Shown here: piece after piece, positions 7,642 through 10,550 of the stretch | How positions within the stretch are numbered: position 1 is the first letter of the stretch | Layout: each line of letters starts with the position of its first letter | Assembly (NCBI GenBank): GCA_903843315.1 | Contig: CAIMPQ010000199.1 | Coordinates: 1-10,550 of the forward strand | Length of the DNA: 10,550 nt | From: an uncultured beta proteobacterium | GTDB lineage: Bacteria > Pseudomonadota > Gammaproteobacteria > Burkholderiales > Burkholderiaceae | Direction: 5' to 3' | Made by a program: the position numbers and the translations under genes | Notes under the pieces: model-generated | Databases searched by the model: none | Seen by the model: the letters and a program-made list of their open reading frames with translations, nothing else | Told to the model about the DNA's origin: nothing

Positions 7642-8498
7642 GTGAGCACACAAGCTTGCCCATCTGGGTGGATACCCATTGCCATCTGGATGCCCCAGAA
7701 TTTGCAGATAATTTGTCTGGGGTTATACAAGCTGCGGTAGATAACAATGTTCAAGCCATTTTGTTACCCGCTGTTAAGGCAGGGGATTGCAAACAGGTTC
7801 GCGAGCTTGCCAATCATTATGGACAGCAGATTCCCGGCTTGGTCTATACCCTCGGAATTCATCCCTTGTATACCAATCAAGCCCAAGAGGATGATATTGC
7901 CCTGCTTGAGCAAGAAATCCATCAAGCGATTTCGGATCCCCGATTTGTTGGTATAGGCGAAATCGGTTTAGATTATTTTGTTGAAGGCCTTGATCCCCAC
8001 AAACAAGAATATTTCTTTCAGGCGCAATTGGATTTGGCTCAGCAGTATCAATTGCCAGTGATTCTTCATGTGCGTCGGTCACAAGATGTAATCTTGAAGG
8101 CACTACGTCGTCGAAAAATTAAAAGCGGTATTGCGCACGCTTTTAATGGGAGCTTTCAGCAGGCTGAGCAATTTATTGAGCTGGGATTCAAGTTAGGATT
8201 TGGAGGCGCAGCAACGTATGAGCGAGCCTTGCAAATTCGACGCTTATTAATTGAATTACCACTAGATAGCATTGTGACTGAGACCGACGCGCCCGATATT
8301 CCACCAGCATGGTTAAAAGCAGAAGGTATCGCTTTTAATCAGCCCGCCTTTCTGCCGCGCATAGCTAGAGAGCTTGCAGCGATTCGTGGCATGAGTGAGG
8401 TGGAGTTTGCATCAGCAACGTGGCGCAATGCCATGCAGGTACTACCTCGTTGGTCAGCGCTGTGTACTGACCTTATTATTCCCAATTTAGCTCCTTAA
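7638..8498 (+). CDS. tatD: TatD family metal-dependent deoxyribonuclease
   Basis: TatD-family proteins are TIM-barrel metal hydrolases of the amidohydrolase superfamily, with DNase activity shown for several members. The metal-site residues are all visible: His 14 and His 16 in DTHCHLDAP, Glu 108 in GIGEIGLDYF, His 144 in ILHVRR, His 167 in GIAHAFNGS and Asp 217 in VTETDAPD. At 286 residues it is somewhat longer than the usual 255-270, mostly from a C-terminal tail after RWSALC. The ATG overlaps the lolD stop as ATGA. The nearest GGAG (7615-7618) is too far upstream, so expression probably relies on coupling. Which paralogue it is (TatD, YcfH or YjjV type) cannot be decided from sequence alone, and the symbol is used in the family sense. 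Confidence 0.92.
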   Translation: MSEHTSLPIWVDTHCHLDAPEFADNLSGVIQAAVDNNVQAILLPAVKAGDCKQVRELANHYGQQIPGLVYTLGIHPLYTNQAQEDDIALLEQEIHQAISDPRFVGIGEIGLDYFVEGLDPHKQEYFFQAQLDLAQQYQLPVILHVRRSQDVILKALRRRKIKSGIAHAFNGSFQQAEQFIELGFKLGFGGAATYERALQIRRLLIELPLDSIVTETDAPDIPPAWLKAEGIAFNQPAFLPRIARELAAIRGMSEVEFASATWRNAMQVLPRWSALCTDLIIPNLAP

Positions 8499-8502
8499 GC
8501 CT

Positions 8503-10550
8503 TTGCGCTTAGCTATTACGGCGTTCATCGCCGGGGGTTTACTCCTGTTATTTTTGCCGCAAGTACCGCTCTATTGGATGCAGATCTGCGTAATGGGCAG
8601 TATTTTTTGTGGGGTTCTCTGCTTACTGAGTCGGCAATCCATAGTGTATGGAAGGGCGGCTGTGATCATCCTGATGTTTATTCTGGGTTTCGCCTGGAAT
8701 GCGCGTTATGCCGAAAATCGCCTGAATCATATTCTTGCCTCAGATCTAGAGGGTATCAATTTAACTATTGAAGGTCGAGTAGTAGCCTTGCCTCAGGGTA
8801 ATGCAGCAGGGGCGAAGTTTGCATTTGATGTTGATGATGCTTTTTCCCATGGCGAGTTGATAAACCCTTTTCCACGACGGATTTATTTGAGCTGGCAGCC
8901 CGCATGGAGATCTACACAAAGCGTTCCCGAGATTATTCCTGGACAACGCTGGAAATTGAAAGTCAAGCTGAAGCGACCCTACGGTTCACTGAATCCTTAT
9001 ACGTTCGACTTTGAGCGCTGGTCCTTCCAGCAAGATTTCGGTGCTGGTGGTTCAGTCAAGTCAGGGGAATTATTACTGGCAAAAGAAATTGGCTTCACTG
9101 AATTTGCTTTAGCGATGGAGCTTGCGCGCTGGAATCTGCGCAGAAAGATTCAATCAATCTTGTCTGCTGACGCGAGGTATGCAGGAGTCATTGTGGCTTT
9201 AGTGATGGGTGATCAAAATGCGATTGATCAAGATGACTGGCAAATATTTAATGCGACAGGTATAGGGCATTTAATTTCGATATCGGGTTTGCATGTCACG
9301 ATGCTCGCAGGGATGGGGGCTGCACTAGCAGGGTGGACTTGGCGCCGCCGTTCTTGGCCGCTAGTCATTCCGGTTAGCAAAGTAGCTGCTATCTCTGGCT
9401 TACTGACAGCCTTTATTTATGCATGGCTGGCGGGATTTCAGATCCCTGCTCAAAGGACGATGTATATGGTTGGGGTGGTGGCCTTTGCTTTGTGGTCTGG
9501 AAGAAATCCGCGGTCCTTTGATATTTGGTGGTGGGCTTTGGCTTTTGTATTACTGGTCGATCCGATGGCTCCCTATACCCCAGGATTTTGGCTGTCCTTC
9601 GGGGCAGTCGCTGCCATTTTGTTCGCAATGGGAAATTCAGAAGGTTTGTTAGGGATTCCTACCGGAAAAGAATTCGAACTCCATTGGTTCTATCGGATGA
9701 CTAAAGCCCTGCGCGAGGCTTGTCGAGTGCAGGCAGTAGTGACCGTTGCATTGTTACCGTTTACCTTGTATTGGTTTTATCAGGTCTCGTTAGTCTCCCC
9801 ATTTGCGAATGCTTTTGCAATACCGTTGGTGAGTTATGTAGTCACGCCTTTTGCTATCGCTGGAGCGCTATTACCAGAGTTCATTGGGCGCTGGTTATTA
9901 CTTTCGGCACATGCTGCTATGGAATATCTTGCAATGGTGTTGGATTGGATGGCAAGCTGGAGTTGGTCTGTTGTATGGTCTAGGCAGCCAGAATGGTGGG
10001 CATTACTAATATCGGGAGTAGGTATCATTTATGCAATCCGACCAGGACGGCTAATGTTGAGCTGGAGATTACGCCTACTTGCATTGAGCTTATCTATACC
10101 CCTATTTATTCCCAGTCTCAGTGACTTGGGTCGACCTTCTCTGAGCTCAGGAGAGTTTCGAGTAAGTGCGCTAGATATTGGTCAGGGAACAGCAGTACTG
10201 ATTGAAACTGCCAATAAAAAATTACTTTATGACACTGGCCCCATTATTGGAAGTAAAGATGATGCTGGTCAGCGCGTGATTCTTCCGCATTTACGGGGCC
10301 GAGGCATTGATCAAATAGATCGGATGGTCATTAGTCATAGCGATAGCGATCACGTTGGTGGCGCAACTACTTTGTTAAAGCATATTCAATTTGATTCCAT
10401 GATGGGTTCTTTGCCCGCCAGAAATTCATTATTGCTCAATCTAGCAACTAGAAAAATACCGAGCATTCCTTGTAAATTTGGACAGCGCTGGAGTTGGGAT
10501 GGTGTTGAATTCATCGTGTGGCACCCTCGTGCAGAAACTCTGTTTGAGGA
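8503..10550 (+). CDS. comEC: DNA internalization protein ComEC/Rec2, truncated by window end
   Basis: ComEC forms the inner-membrane channel that carries one strand of transforming DNA into the cytoplasm. The frame is open from 8491 to the right edge, giving about 682 residues; the C-terminal end lies outside. In order: N-terminal hydrophobic helices; a soluble OB-like segment (near 85-190, including KRPYGSLNPYTFDFERW); the competence domain with ALVMGDQNAIDQDDW and HLISISGLHV (256-265) plus several membrane helices; then a metallo-beta-lactamase-like domain with LDIGQGTA (557-564), DTGP (577-580) and HSDSDHVGG (612-620). The last keeps the HxDxDH metal-binding pattern. No ATG lies before 8578. 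TTG at 8503 gives MRLAITAFIAGGLLLLFLP, a typical ComEC N-terminus, and sits 4 bases after tatD. No Shine-Dalgarno is obvious. No frameshift is seen. Confidence 0.93.
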   Translation, partial: MRLAITAFIAGGLLLLFLPQVPLYWMQICVMGSIFCGVLCLLSRQSIVYGRAAVIILMFILGFAWNARYAENRLNHILASDLEGINLTIEGRVVALPQGNAAGAKFAFDVDDAFSHGELINPFPRRIYLSWQPAWRSTQSVPEIIPGQRWKLKVKLKRPYGSLNPYTFDFERWSFQQDFGAGGSVKSGELLLAKEIGFTEFALAMELARWNLRRKIQSILSADARYAGVIVALVMGDQNAIDQDDWQIFNATGIGHLISISGLHVTMLAGMGAALAGWTWRRRSWPLVIPVSKVAAISGLLTAFIYAWLAGFQIPAQRTMYMVGVVAFALWSGRNPRSFDIWWWALAFVLLVDPMAPYTPGFWLSFGAVAAILFAMGNSEGLLGIPTGKEFELHWFYRMTKALREACRVQAVVTVALLPFTLYWFYQVSLVSPFANAFAIPLVSYVVTPFAIAGALLPEFIGRWLLLSAHAAMEYLAMVLDWMASWSWSVVWSRQPEWWALLISGVGIIYAIRPGRLMLSWRLRLLALSLSIPLFIPSLSDLGRPSLSSGEFRVSALDIGQGTAVLIETANKKLLYDTGPIIGSKDDAGQRVILPHLRGRGIDQIDRMVISHSDSDHVGGATTLLKHIQFDSMMGSLPARNSLLLNLATRKIPSIPCKFGQRWSWDGVEFIVWHPRAETLFE

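Noticed and set aside
7343..8103. Minus-strand open frames opposite lolD and tatD
   Set aside because: The composition is unlike real proteins, no family is recognisable, and they are antisense to intact genes.
8574..10028. Short open frames within 8574-10028 on both strands, as if comEC were broken or absent
   Set aside because: Reading the frame that begins at 8491 gives one unbroken ComEC to the window end; the short frames are out of frame or antisense.
1..10550. Mobile element, CRISPR, prophage or defence system
   Set aside because: All coding space is taken by recognised housekeeping genes in conserved order. No repeats, transposase, integrase or abrupt composition change was seen.

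Overview
The window reads as a compact piece of a beta-proteobacterial chromosome, most likely Burkholderiaceae close to Polynucleobacter. The basis is moderate GC content, very tight gene packing, and the order rpfE-type gene / recJ / prfB / lysS facing away from lolC / lolD / tatD / comEC. The genus is inferred from recalled gene order and protein style, not from a search.

Left half, minus strand (199-5653). Read in transcription order, a conserved RpfE-type protein of unknown function overlaps recJ by one base (TAATG). Then come prfB, 34 bases further on, and lysS, 12 bases after prfB. This looks like one operon for DNA end processing plus translation. prfB carries the classical autoregulatory +1 frameshift site, so its true start is at 2872 and an in-frame UGA lies at 2789-2791. 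A perfect palindrome at 134-155 ends the operon. It also serves the convergent plus-strand gene at the left edge, whose last 27 codons look like the C-terminus of acetate kinase (ackA).

Right half, plus strand (5694-10550). A lolC/E-type permease gene, the lolD ATPase gene and a tatD nuclease gene overlap by 8 and 4 bases. comEC follows after 4 bases and is cut by the right edge. ComEC is open from 8491 to the end, although no ATG lies near its N-terminus; a TTG start at 8503 is proposed. The Lol pair moves outer-membrane lipoproteins off the inner membrane. TatD is a metal-dependent DNase and ComEC is the inner-membrane DNA uptake channel.

The two operons diverge from a gap of only 40 bases (5654-5693). 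There is no stretch of 300 bases without a gene, and I see no mobile element, tRNA, rRNA, CRISPR or phage signal. I do not see a new biological system here. The least understood item is the RpfE-type gene coupled to recJ. The other points of interest are the prfB recoding site, the lone LolC/E-type permease, and the number of starts lacking a good Shine-Dalgarno sequence.
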